Positions 7,542-16,666 of a DNA stretch of 64,000 nt are shown piece after piece. The position numbers and the translations under genes are program-made. The first letter of the stretch is position 1. Every line of letters starts with the position of its first letter. This DNA is from Bradyrhizobium sp. dw_78. Lineage in GTDB: Bacteria; Pseudomonadota; Alphaproteobacteria; Rhizobiales; Xanthobacteraceae. The stretch is from the NCBI RefSeq assembly GCF_018449525.1, contig NZ_JAAVUS010000003.1, forward strand, positions 186,001 through 250,000, read 5' to 3'. Below the pieces are notes generated by a model, which saw nothing but the letters and a program-made list of their open reading frames with translations, was not told where the DNA came from and made no database searches.

Positions 7542-10500
7542 TTACACTACATGCGCAACTTCCTGGGCTTTCGCCTGCCGCTTCTTGCGGCTGATCTTGC
7601 GGACCACGGTGTAGAAGGCCGGCGTGAACAAGAGGCCGAACGCCGTCACCCCGAGCATGCCGGCAAAGACAGCCGTACCGAGCGATTGCCGCATCTCCGA
7701 GCCGGCGCCGGTTGCGACCACCAGCGGCGCGACGCCGAAGATGAACGCCAGCGACGTCATCAGGATCGGCCGCAGCCGCGTGCGCGCCGCGGTGACGGCG
7801 GCCTCGGCGGGGGTGGCGCCGTTTGCCTCGGTCTGCCGCGCGAATTCCACGATCAGGATCGCGTTCTTGGCGGCAAGTCCGACCAGCACGACGAAGCCGA
7901 TCTGCGCCAGCACGTCGATCGGCATGCCCCGTATCAACAGCCCGGTTACGGAGGCCAACAGGCACATCGGAACGATCATCACCACCGCGAGCGGCAGATT
8001 CCAGCTTTCATACTGCGCCGCGAGCACCAGGAACACGAACAGGGCGGCCGCGCCGAACACCAGCAGCGATGACGTTCCCGGCAGTTGCTGCTGGAAAGCG
8101 AGTTCGGTCCATTCGAAGCCGATGCCGGGCGGCAAGACTTCGTGGGCGAGTTCTTCCATCCGATGCAATGCGGTGCCGGTTGCAACGTCGGGAGCGGCGA
8201 CGCCCATTACTTCGGCGGCGGGAAACAGATCGTAGCGGGGCACGCGGTAGGGCGCATTCTCCGGCTTCAACTGTGCCACGGTGCCGATCGGCACCATCTC
8301 GCCCGATGCATTGCGCGCTTTCAGCCGCGTGATGTCCTGCGGATCCTGACGGAAGCCGCCGTCAGCCTGCGCGATGACCTCGTAGGTACGGCCGAGATAG
8401 TTGAAGTCGTTGACATATTGCGAGCCGAGATAGAGCTGCAGCGTGTTGAACACGTCGGTCGGCGTCAGGCCTACCTTTTCGGCTTTCTCGCGATTGATAT
8501 CGGCATAGACCGACGGCGAGCGGGTACTGAACAAGGTGAAGACGCCGGCAAAGCTCGGATCCTTGTTGGCGGCGGCGACCAGCGTCTGCGCCGCTTTGGC
8601 GAGCGCTTCCGATCCGAGACCGGCGCGATCCTGCAGCATCATCTTGAAGCCACCGGCACTGCCGATGCCCTGCACGGGCGGCGGCGGAATCGTCAGCACA
8701 TTGGCTTCCTGGATCACCGAGAGGCGCTTGCGCAGATCGGCAAGCACGCTGTTCGCGGTCACGCCCTTGACGTCGTGATTGTACAGCGAGGGCAGGGCCG
8801 AGAAGATCGTCGCGGCATTGGATGCGATGGTGAAAGTGGTCGCGTCCAGCCCGGCGAACGGTGCGACGTGCTCGACTCCTGGCGTCGACATGATGATGTC
8901 GATCGCTTTCTTGACCACCGCTTCGGTGCGGTCGAGCGTTGCCCCGGGCGGCAACTGCACCACCGTGATGAGATAGCCCTGGTCCTGCTCGGGAATGAAG
9001 CCTGTCGGCGCGCGGAAGAACTGGAAGCCGGTGATGCCGATCAGCGCCACATAGATCACGAGCACGACGCCGGTGATCTGCACCAGCCGCCGCGTCAGCC
9101 GTCCATAGCTCGTCGACAGCCACTGGAATCCGAAATTGAAGCGGTCGAATCCGGCCTGCACCAACCGCGCGATCCATGAACGGCGCGCCGCGTGGCCGGG
9201 CTCGTGGGCCTTGAACAGCACCGCGCACAGGGCGGGGCTCAGGGTCAGCGAGACGAAGCAGGAGATCAGGGTCGAGGCGGCGATGGTGATCGCGAATTGC
9301 TGGAAGAACAGGCCGGTGATGCCGGACAGGAAGGCCGACGGCACGAACACCGCACACAAAGTCAGCGCGATCGAGATCAGCGCGCCGCCGACCTCGTTCA
9401 TGGTGACATGGGCGGCCTCTTTCGGGCTCATTCCCCGTTCGAGGTTGCGCTCGACATTTTCCACCACGACGATGGCGTCGTCGACGACGATGCCGACCGC
9501 CAGCACGAGGCCGAACAGCGATAAATTGTTCAACGAAATGCCGAGCGCATAAAGGAAGGTAAAGGTGCCAACCAGCGACACCGGGATCGCGATCACGGGA
9601 ATGATGGCGGCGCGCCAGCTCTGCAGGAACAGGAACACGACGCCCACCACCAGAAGGATCGCGATGAAGATCGTCTTGACCACCTCGTCGACCGATTTGC
9701 CAACGAAAATGGTGGGATCATAGATGATCTTGTAGTCGAGGCCGGGTGGGAAGTCCTTGGCCAGCGTTTTCATCGCGTCGAGCACTTCGTGATCGACAGC
9801 GAGGGAATTGGCGCCCGGTTGAGCAAATATCAGCAGCGGCAGGCCCGGCTGACGGTCCATGTAGGCGCTCGAACCGTAATCGGAGGCGCCGATCTCGACG
9901 CGGCCGACATCGCGCAGGCGCGTCACGCGGCCCTCGCTGTCCGACTTCAGCACGATCGAGGCGAACTCTTCGGGCGTGGAGAGCCGGCCGAGCGTCTGCA
10001 CGTTGAGCTGATAGGCCTGCTTTGATGCGATCGGCGGCTGGTTCAAGATGCCCGCCGAGACCTGGATGTTCTGGGCGCGCAGCGCGGCAAGAACCTCGCC
10101 CGCGTTCAAATTATGCGCGGCGACCTTGTCCGGATCGAGCCAGATGCGCATGGCGTAATCGCGGCCGCCCTGGAACTGTACGTCGCCGACGCCCGGCAGC
10201 CGCGCCAGCACGTCCTTCACGTGCAAGGTTGCGTAGTTCGAGGTGTAGAGCAGGTCGCGGGAGCTATCCGGTGAATAAAGATGGACGGCGAGCAGGATGT
10301 TGGGTGTCGACTTTCTCACCTGTACACCGAGTTGCTGGACGTCCGCGGGGAGGCGGGGCAGCGCGTCCTGCACCCGGTTCTGCGTCAGCATCTGCGCGAC
10401 GTTGAGGTCGGTGCCGATCCGGAAAGTCACGGTGATGGTGAGCTTGCCGTCGCCAGTCGACTGGCTGTTCATGTAGATCATGTTCTCGACGCCGTTGATC

Positions 10501-10703
10501 TCCTGCTCAAGCGGCGTGGCAACCGTCCGTGAAACAACGTCCGCGGACGCGCCCGGATAGGACGTGGTGATCTGGACGGTGGGTGGCACGATCTCCGGAT
10601 ATTGCGCAATTGGCAGCATGGCGAGCGCGCCGAGCCCGATCAGCGTCAGGAAGACGCTGAGGACCGTGGCGAAGATCGGCCGGTCGATGAAGCTATGGGA
10701 CAT
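7542..10703 (-). CDS. RND multidrug efflux pump inner-membrane subunit (HAE1/AcrB type)
   Basis: A 1053-residue proton-driven exporter, the normal length for AcrB/MexB-type pumps. It starts MSHSFIDRPIFATVLSVFL, the usual first-helix pattern, and carries the paired aspartates of the proton relay in GIVVDDAIVVVEN (about residues 403-415). The ATG at 10703 is preceded by AGGAG. It lies 53 bp downstream of its adaptor gene and forms a two-gene operon divergent from a TetR regulator. A tripartite pump also needs an outer-membrane channel, which is not encoded here. Substrates are probably hydrophobic drugs or plant compounds, by family inference only. Confidence 0.96.
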   Translation of the reverse strand: MSHSFIDRPIFATVLSVFLTLIGLGALAMLPIAQYPEIVPPTVQITTSYPGASADVVSRTVATPLEQEINGVENMIYMNSQSTGDGKLTITVTFRIGTDLNVAQMLTQNRVQDALPRLPADVQQLGVQVRKSTPNILLAVHLYSPDSSRDLLYTSNYATLHVKDVLARLPGVGDVQFQGGRDYAMRIWLDPDKVAAHNLNAGEVLAALRAQNIQVSAGILNQPPIASKQAYQLNVQTLGRLSTPEEFASIVLKSDSEGRVTRLRDVGRVEIGASDYGSSAYMDRQPGLPLLIFAQPGANSLAVDHEVLDAMKTLAKDFPPGLDYKIIYDPTIFVGKSVDEVVKTIFIAILLVVGVVFLFLQSWRAAIIPVIAIPVSLVGTFTFLYALGISLNNLSLFGLVLAVGIVVDDAIVVVENVERNLERGMSPKEAAHVTMNEVGGALISIALTLCAVFVPSAFLSGITGLFFQQFAITIAASTLISCFVSLTLSPALCAVLFKAHEPGHAARRSWIARLVQAGFDRFNFGFQWLSTSYGRLTRRLVQITGVVLVIYVALIGITGFQFFRAPTGFIPEQDQGYLITVVQLPPGATLDRTEAVVKKAIDIIMSTPGVEHVAPFAGLDATTFTIASNAATIFSALPSLYNHDVKGVTANSVLADLRKRLSVIQEANVLTIPPPPVQGIGSAGGFKMMLQDRAGLGSEALAKAAQTLVAAANKDPSFAGVFTLFSTRSPSVYADINREKAEKVGLTPTDVFNTLQLYLGSQYVNDFNYLGRTYEVIAQADGGFRQDPQDITRLKARNASGEMVPIGTVAQLKPENAPYRVPRYDLFPAAEVMGVAAPDVATGTALHRMEELAHEVLPPGIGFEWTELAFQQQLPGTSSLLVFGAAALFVFLVLAAQYESWNLPLAVVMIVPMCLLASVTGLLIRGMPIDVLAQIGFVVLVGLAAKNAILIVEFARQTEANGATPAEAAVTAARTRLRPILMTSLAFIFGVAPLVVATGAGSEMRQSLGTAVFAGMLGVTAFGLLFTPAFYTVVRKISRKKRQAKAQEVAHVV

Positions 10704-10756
10704 GGAAAGCTCCTGCCTCGGTCCAGATGGTTTGGCGAAAATGTCTCAGGCTTGGT

Positions 10757-12016
10757 TCAGCCTCGACCTTCCGCGGCCGCGTCGTAGTGGATGGCGCCGT
10801 CCTGCGGCGCGACCTTGGCGCCGGGAATGGCGCGCACCAGGCCATCGATGATGACGCGGTCGCTCGCGTCCAGCCCGGACTGGATCACGCGCAATCCGCC
10901 GCGAAGATCGCCGGTAGTCACGATCTTGGGCTTCACGGTCGCATCGGGGGCCACCGTCATCACCAGTCGCTGCGACTGGTCGAGCACGACCGCGGAGTCC
11001 GGCAGCAGATAGACCGGTGCGGGCGGTGCGATCGCGACTCGAAGCCGGGCGAATTGGCCCGGCGCCAGGAACAGGTCCGGGTTCGGTACCGTGGCCCGCG
11101 CGTGAATGGTCCCGCTCGAACGGTCGAGCGAATTGTCGATGAAGTCGAGCGTACCTTCGCGGCCGAAACTGTTCTCGTCGCTGAGGCCGATCGCAACCTT
11201 GTTGGCCAGCGGACCGCCGATGCGGGCGCGCTCGCGCGAGAAGGTCAGGAAATCGGATTCGCTCATGTCGAAATCGAGATAAAGCGGATCGAGTGAAACC
11301 AGGGTCGCCAGCAGCGTGGTCGGGCTGGTAGCGGCGCGGCTGCCCGCGACCAGGCTTCCGATCGAGACCTGGCGCGCGCCGATGCGGCCGGTGAACGGCG
11401 CCCGCACGTGGCAATATTCGAGGTCGAGCTCGGCGTCGCGGATGCGCGCCGTGGCGTCCTCGACCGCCGCCTGCGACGTATCATGGTCGGAGGTCCGCTG
11501 GTCGACCGTCTCCTGGGTTGCGAATTCATTGCGCCGAAGCGACTGCGCGCGCGAAAGCTGAGTGTTGGCGAGTTCCACATGGGCCGTCGCGGTCTGTAGC
11601 GCCGCTTTGGCCTGCTCGAGCTTGATCTCGTAGGGGCGCGGATCGATCACAAAGAGAAGGTCGCCCTTGTGTACGATCTGGCCGTCCTTGAAGTGGATCT
11701 CGGTCAGCGTCCCGCCGACCTGGGCCCGCAGTTCGATGCGGTCGATCGCCGAGAACTGGCCGAGAAAGCCGACCCTGGTATCGACCTCTCGCTGCAAGGG
11801 CTGACTGACCGTCACCAGGGGGGCAGGAGTCGCAAGTGCCACCGCCTGGCTTCCCTTGGGAGGTCCGAAGCCGAAATAGACGGCGAGGAGACCGAGAACC
11901 ACCGCGGCGCCGACCGCGGCCGTTCTCCAGGTCCGCCGGCGCGGCGGTGCGGGTTCATCAAGCGGTTCTTTTTCGAGCTTCGAGCGATCTGTGATCTGAT
12001 CCATGAGGCTGTCCAT
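10757..12016 (-). CDS. RND efflux periplasmic adaptor (membrane fusion protein)
   Basis: A 419-residue adaptor that links the inner-membrane pump to an outer-membrane channel. A single N-terminal membrane anchor (TAAVGAAVVLGLLAVYFGFG, about residues 27-46) is followed by barrel-sandwich (RAQVGGTLTEIHFKDGQIVH), alpha-hairpin and beta-barrel regions typical of AcrA/MexA. There is no lipobox cysteine. I chose the ATG at 12016 because AAGGATTT precedes it; the open frame continues upstream, but without homology-like sequence and into the operator. It is the first gene of the operon with the RND pump. Confidence 0.93.
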   Translation of the reverse strand: MDSLMDQITDRSKLEKEPLDEPAPPRRRTWRTAAVGAAVVLGLLAVYFGFGPPKGSQAVALATPAPLVTVSQPLQREVDTRVGFLGQFSAIDRIELRAQVGGTLTEIHFKDGQIVHKGDLLFVIDPRPYEIKLEQAKAALQTATAHVELANTQLSRAQSLRRNEFATQETVDQRTSDHDTSQAAVEDATARIRDAELDLEYCHVRAPFTGRIGARQVSIGSLVAGSRAATSPTTLLATLVSLDPLYLDFDMSESDFLTFSRERARIGGPLANKVAIGLSDENSFGREGTLDFIDNSLDRSSGTIHARATVPNPDLFLAPGQFARLRVAIAPPAPVYLLPDSAVVLDQSQRLVMTVAPDATVKPKIVTTGDLRGGLRVIQSGLDASDRVIIDGLVRAIPGAKVAPQDGAIHYDAAAEGRG

Positions 12017-12137
12017 AAATCCTTGCCATGCGGTCCGAAATTCGGCGGCCCCGCCACCGTGCCGTCCGCTCCAACGTGTCGAAATCGGCATGCCAGGCGC
12101 TTGTCATTCGGCAGCGGAAAAGTCTCGGTCGGGGTTG

Positions 12138-12163
12138 ATATTTGGAGCAGGAGCTCCAAATAT
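12138..12163. promoter_or_regulatory. Palindromic operator for the TetR regulator
   Basis: ATATTTGGAGC (12138-12148) and GCTCCAAATAT (12153-12163) form a perfect 11-bp inverted repeat with a 4-bp spacer, between the divergent RND adaptor and TetR genes. An extra half-site TTTTTGGAGC lies at 12204-12213, just before the tetR start. Position and symmetry are what a TetR dimer controlling both directions would use. Confidence 0.8.
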
Positions 12164-12214
12164 TGTTGGCGGGATATAAACTCCGGGAGGCGTGGTTCAA
12201 GGATTTTTGGAGCA

Positions 12215-12877
12215 ATGACATCAAAAATAATCAAGGGAAGCATCCAGGGAAGCAAACGCGGTCGGGGACGGCCGGCAGTGTTCGATCGCGACCTCGCGTT
12301 GAGAGAGGCGATGAATCTGTTCTGGGAGCGTGGCTATGAGGGCACGTCGTTCGACGACTTGATCGCCGCGATGGGGATCAGTTCGTCGAGTTTCTACAAT
12401 TCGTTCGGCAGCAAGGAAGCGCTCTATTGCGAGGCCACGCAGTCTTATCTGGAGTGGTCAGGCCACTGGTTCTTCGCCATTCTCAACGATCCCTCGATCG
12501 ATGCGAAAACCGCCTTCGCGCGGCTGTTCGCCGCGACGGCGGAAGAGTTCACGCGCGGCGATCACCCGCTCGGCTGCATGATTTCGCTCGCGGGTACGCA
12601 TTGCCCGCCGGGAATGAAGAACATTCGCGAAATGATGGCCGAGCATCGCGCCTTTTCGGAAGGCGCGATGGCGGAGCGCATGCGAAAGGGTATCCAGGAT
12701 GGCGACCTGTCCGAAGATACCGACTGCGACATGCTTGCGGCCTATTATAGCGCCGTGGCGCGGGGGCTTGCGGTGCAGGCGCGCGATGGCGCATCGCACG
12801 AGAAACTGGCCGAGATCGGCCGGCTGGCGATGCGCGCCTGGCCAGCCCGGCAAGGCGCGGAGAAGGTCATAGCTTGA
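12215..12877 (+). CDS. TetR-family transcriptional regulator of the RND pump
   Basis: A 220-residue repressor. The N-terminal helix-turn-helix spans about residues 20-65, with GYEGTSFDDLIAAMGISSSS followed by FYNSFGSKEALY, the recognition-helix pattern of the family. The C-terminal ligand-binding domain has no recognisable specificity signature. The open frame extends upstream, but the ATG at 12215 starts the basic leader that precedes the DNA-binding domain. It is transcribed divergently from the RND adaptor, with a perfect palindrome between them, so repression of the pump and of itself, relieved by a pump substrate, is the likely role. Confidence 0.93.
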   Translation: MTSKIIKGSIQGSKRGRGRPAVFDRDLALREAMNLFWERGYEGTSFDDLIAAMGISSSSFYNSFGSKEALYCEATQSYLEWSGHWFFAILNDPSIDAKTAFARLFAATAEEFTRGDHPLGCMISLAGTHCPPGMKNIREMMAEHRAFSEGAMAERMRKGIQDGDLSEDTDCDMLAAYYSAVARGLAVQARDGASHEKLAEIGRLAMRAWPARQGAEKVIA

Positions 12878-13208
12878 CCGCACCCGCCGCCGAGCGGTCG
12901 TTCGCCCGTTCGTGAAAGGGCTTGATCAGTCCTCAAGGGGAAAGCCCCGCCATGCGGCGTGGCAATGACGAACAGATCGATCTTCGATAGAGCCTCTCGC
13001 GTGTACGATCAGGAAAACCCGCCGACGTAACCGCGCGAGTCGCTGAGGCTGGCGCTGCCCGACATTTTTATGACATTGCTTCCGTGTGGCTTCCGCTTGC
13101 CGCGCGTTCGTCCGGCTTCCGTTGGACTTGTTGTCTCCGCGCAGAGGAGGCATGATCGGCGCCATTAACGCCAACGGGTGATCGAACGGCACACGGATCC
13201 TCACTCAC
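12878..13208. other. Gene-free stretch before the HlyD operon
   Basis: 331 bp between tetR and the HlyD gene. A 92-codon minus-strand frame (12926-13204) is rich in Arg and Pro and shows no family features, so it is not called. The promoter of the HlyD / ABC-2 / HlyD operon should be here; no clear operator is seen. Confidence 0.5.
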
Positions 13209-14324
13209 ATGACGGCAATTGATCAGCAACCGGCAACGACGCGAAGTTCAGCCTCTGCCGAGTCCATAGCGGCCTCGTCCCAGACCTCCGATTCTCCGGC
13301 GTCTTCGTCCGCGCCGTCCCCGGAGCCGCCGGGACCCAAGGTGGCCCGGGCACCGGCCATCATCGTCACCATCATCGTCGCTGCGATGGTCGGGCTTTCG
13401 CTGTGGTATTTGGTGCAGCCACAGCCGCTCATCATCCAGGGAGAAGCCGACGCTACCCGCATCGATATTGCCGCCCGTGTCGACGGCAGGGTCGGCAAGC
13501 GCCCGGTGTCGCGCGGCGACAATGTCAGCGCCGGGCAATTGCTGTTCGAAATCGACAATCCGGAGCTCGTCACCAAGCTGCATGAGGCGGAGGCGGGGAT
13601 GGCGGTCGCGTCCGCACAGCTTGCGAATATCGAAGTGGGCACGCGCGCCGAGGTGATCGCGCAGCGCAAGGCTGCGGTCGAAAGCGCCACCGCCGATCTC
13701 ACATTCGCGCAGCAAACCTATGATCGCGTCAAGCAATTGGCCGGAACCGGCGATACGCCGATCCAGCGCCTCGACGAAGTCACCAACTCACTTCAGGTCG
13801 CGCAACGCAGCCTCGATCAGGCGAAGTTGGCTTATCAGGCGGCGGTCAACGGCTATACGCCGGAGGAGCGTGGTGTCGCGCGCGCCAACGTCGCCAAGGC
13901 GCAAGCGTCGGTCGACACGATCAGGGCGCAGGTCAACGAATTGACGGTGAAGGCGCCGGTCGCCACGCAGGTCTACCAGATCGGCGCCGAGCTCGGCGAA
14001 TATGTTTCGCCCGGCGTGCCGCTATTGTCCCTCATCGACTTGAACGATGTCTGGTTGCGTTTCGACCTTCGCGAGGATCTGGCGAAGGGACTGAAGGTGG
14101 GGGATCAGTTTCAGATGCGGGTTCCCGCCCTCGGCGACCGGTTGATCACGGCGGAAATCCGCTTGATTGCGACCAGAGGCGAATTTGCGGGCTGGCGAGC
14201 CACACGCGCGACCGGCGATTTCGACCTGCGCACTTTCGCGATTCGCGCCTATCCGGTTTCGCCCGTGCCCGGACTGCGGCCCGGAATGAGCGTCTATGCC
14301 GAGTGGCCGGGCAGGAGACCATGA
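13209..14324 (+). CDS. HlyD-family membrane fusion protein (first of two)
   Basis: A 371-residue adaptor. A Ser/Ala/Pro-rich cytosolic tail of about 50 residues is followed by one membrane helix (APAIIVTIIVAAMVGLSLW, about residues 48-66), a biotinyl-lipoyl-like half-motif (RVGKRPVSRGDNVSAGQLLF), a coiled-coil segment and a beta domain. Its end, GEFAGWRATRATGDFDLRTF, closely parallels that of the second HlyD protein of this operon, so the two are paralogues. Its stop overlaps the ABC-2 gene start (ATGA at 14321-14324). It probably forms the periplasmic duct of an exporter. Confidence 0.9.
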   Translation: MTAIDQQPATTRSSASAESIAASSQTSDSPASSSAPSPEPPGPKVARAPAIIVTIIVAAMVGLSLWYLVQPQPLIIQGEADATRIDIAARVDGRVGKRPVSRGDNVSAGQLLFEIDNPELVTKLHEAEAGMAVASAQLANIEVGTRAEVIAQRKAAVESATADLTFAQQTYDRVKQLAGTGDTPIQRLDEVTNSLQVAQRSLDQAKLAYQAAVNGYTPEERGVARANVAKAQASVDTIRAQVNELTVKAPVATQVYQIGAELGEYVSPGVPLLSLIDLNDVWLRFDLREDLAKGLKVGDQFQMRVPALGDRLITAEIRLIATRGEFAGWRATRATGDFDLRTFAIRAYPVSPVPGLRPGMSVYAEWPGRRP

Positions 14325-16666
14325 GGGCGCCGCCGCAGCCCGGCATTCTTCTCGTCGCCACCCGCGAATTGCGCTGGATGCGGCGCGATCGCCTCGCGCT
14401 GCTGCTGACGATCGGCGTGCCGATCATCGCCTTTACGATTTTGGCGATAACCTTCGGCAACGCCGTCATTCGCAATCTCCGGGTGACGGTCGTCGACAGC
14501 GACCGCTCGCCGACATCGATGATCTATGTGCAGGCGGTGGCGTCGGCGCCCGGCGTCACCGTGTCCGAGCGCTCCGGCGATATGACCAGCGCGATGCACG
14601 CCATCCGCTCCGGCGAGGCGATCGCCGCCATCTATATCCCGGAGAATTTCGAACGGGATCTGGTCGCCCGCAAACGCCCCCAGATCGTCGTGCTTTATAA
14701 CCGGCAGTATTTCACGCCGGGCAACAGCGCCTCGGCCGCGATATCCAGCGCGATCGCCACGGCGACGGCCACGTTGTCCACACCATCAGGCGCGAACGGT
14801 ACATTCGCGCCGGGCTCGCTGGTCGTGGAGCAATATGTTCTGACCAATCCCGAATTGAATTACGCGCAGTTTTTGCTCCGCGCCGTTCTACCCACCGTCC
14901 TCCACGTCATCGTGGCGATCGCCGCCGGATATTCGGTCGGCTCCGAATTTTCGCGCCGCAGCGTGCGGGGCTGGCTAAAGGCGGCAGGGGGCAGTCCGCT
15001 GGCGGCGCTGGTCGGAAAGCTGGCGCCGCTGTTCGCGATCTTTGTGATCATGATGATCGTGGAGGCCGGCATCATCCATGGTCTCTACCAGGTTCCGTTC
15101 CGGGGCGATGCTTTGCTGATGGGAGCCGCGGCCTGCCTGCTGGTCATCGCCTATCTTTCGCTCGGCAGCCTGTTGCAGCTTCTGGCCGGCGATCTTGCGC
15201 TCGGCCTGAGCCTGACCGCGCTGTTCTGCAACCCGGCCTTCGGCTTTGCCGGCGTCGGCTTTCCGGTGCTGGCGATGAATGGTTTCGCGCGCTTCTGGGG
15301 CGCGCTCCTGCCGCTGCGCTGGTACGTCCAGATCCTGTTCGACCAGGCCGTTCGCGGATTGCCGACGGCGGTGTCCGCGCAGCCGTTCATGATCCTGGGC
15401 GCGCTCGCCTCGCTATTGTTCGGATTGAGCTGGTGGCGCCTGCACGCCATCGCCCGGAAAACACCGGCGCCCGTTGTCGATCATCTACCGATGACAAGCT
15501 CCTACCAGGCCCCCGGCGTCGGAGCCGCGATGGTCGCCGAATTCCGCCGCATCCTCAACGACCGCGGCGTCTTCGGCCTGATCCTGATCGCGCCCGTGAT
15601 CTACGGTCTTCTCTATCCGCAGCCCTATCTCGGCCAGGTGTTGCGCGGCATCCCGATCGCGGTGGTGGATCAGGATCACACTGAGCTCAGCCGCCGTCTT
15701 GTTCAGACCGTGAACGCCGACGAGGCGGTCAGCGTCGCCGTTCGCGCCGACACGCTGGCGGACGCGCAGGCTGCGCTCGCACGGCGCCAGGTGTTCGCGA
15801 TCCTGGAAATTCCCGAGCGGACCGAGCGGGAGGTGTTGAAGGGCAATCAGGCGCGGCTCGCCGCCTATGTCGATTCGGCCTATTTCCTTCTGTACAACCG
15901 CACGCTGCAGGGCATCTCCGAAGCGAGCAATGAAGTCACCGAGGAAGTCGCCACGCGCGGAGCCCGGATCGATGGCAGTCTTGCCCATGCGGCTCTGATC
16001 CGGAACGCCCCGGTCGATTTGTTGGTGCAGCCGCTGTTCAATCCGACCGGCGGCTATGCGAGCTATGTCGTTCCGGCCGCCTTCGTGCTGATCCTGCAGC
16101 AGACGCTGCTGCTGGGCGCGGCTACGCTGGGAGGGGTGACATTCGAGCAGGGCGGAATCCAGGGGCGGCGGCGACGCGCGAATGCGCGCGCCATCGTAGG
16201 CCAGGCGCTTGCGCATCTATGCCTCGCGATGCCGGGAATCGCGCTGTATCTGATCATCCTGCCGCGCGTCTATGGCTTTTCGACCTTGGGAGGTCTCCTC
16301 GATCTGTTCCTGATGGTGCTGCCGTTCGTCCTTTCGGTCAGTTTTCTGGCGCAGTTCGTCAGCCTGTGGTTCAAGCGGCGGGAAACGGCGGTGATCCTGT
16401 TCATCGCTGTGAGTTTGCCGCTGTTTTTCCTGGTCGGCGTATCCTGGCCGGTCGAGGCCATCCCGGAGTTTCTGCGCTCGGCCAGCCGTCTGTTCCCGAG
16501 CACCTCCGCGATCGACGGTCTCGTGCGCATCAATCAGATGGGCGCCACCCTCCATGACGTTTCGCGGGATTGGGCGGCGCTCTGGATTCTGGCCGGCGTT
16601 TACGGGCTCCTCGCCATCGTGGCGGCCAACCTTTTGAACAGGGTGGAGATCCGCCGTGAGCATTAG
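14321..16666 (+). CDS. Double ABC-2-type permease (tandem fusion)
   Basis: A 781-residue membrane protein made of two similar halves. Each has a first membrane helix, an extracytoplasmic domain opening with a VVDSDRS or VVDQDHT motif (residues about 58 and 449), and then about five membrane helices, as in ABC-2 permeases of the YhhJ/YbhR/YbhS type. Usually the two permeases are separate genes; here they are fused. The ATG at 14321 has GGAGACC just upstream and overlaps the previous stop; the last codons overlap the next HlyD gene. No ATP-binding subunit is encoded in the operon or elsewhere in the window except the PotA-like one at 593-1714. Confidence 0.88.
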   Translation: MRAPPQPGILLVATRELRWMRRDRLALLLTIGVPIIAFTILAITFGNAVIRNLRVTVVDSDRSPTSMIYVQAVASAPGVTVSERSGDMTSAMHAIRSGEAIAAIYIPENFERDLVARKRPQIVVLYNRQYFTPGNSASAAISSAIATATATLSTPSGANGTFAPGSLVVEQYVLTNPELNYAQFLLRAVLPTVLHVIVAIAAGYSVGSEFSRRSVRGWLKAAGGSPLAALVGKLAPLFAIFVIMMIVEAGIIHGLYQVPFRGDALLMGAAACLLVIAYLSLGSLLQLLAGDLALGLSLTALFCNPAFGFAGVGFPVLAMNGFARFWGALLPLRWYVQILFDQAVRGLPTAVSAQPFMILGALASLLFGLSWWRLHAIARKTPAPVVDHLPMTSSYQAPGVGAAMVAEFRRILNDRGVFGLILIAPVIYGLLYPQPYLGQVLRGIPIAVVDQDHTELSRRLVQTVNADEAVSVAVRADTLADAQAALARRQVFAILEIPERTEREVLKGNQARLAAYVDSAYFLLYNRTLQGISEASNEVTEEVATRGARIDGSLAHAALIRNAPVDLLVQPLFNPTGGYASYVVPAAFVLILQQTLLLGAATLGGVTFEQGGIQGRRRRANARAIVGQALAHLCLAMPGIALYLIILPRVYGFSTLGGLLDLFLMVLPFVLSVSFLAQFVSLWFKRRETAVILFIAVSLPLFFLVGVSWPVEAIPEFLRSASRLFPSTSAIDGLVRINQMGATLHDVSRDWAALWILAGVYGLLAIVAANLLNRVEIRREH

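Noticed and set aside
12926..13204. 92-codon minus-strand ORF between tetR and the HlyD gene
   Set aside because: Arg/Pro-rich, with no conserved-looking segment; treated as intergenic.
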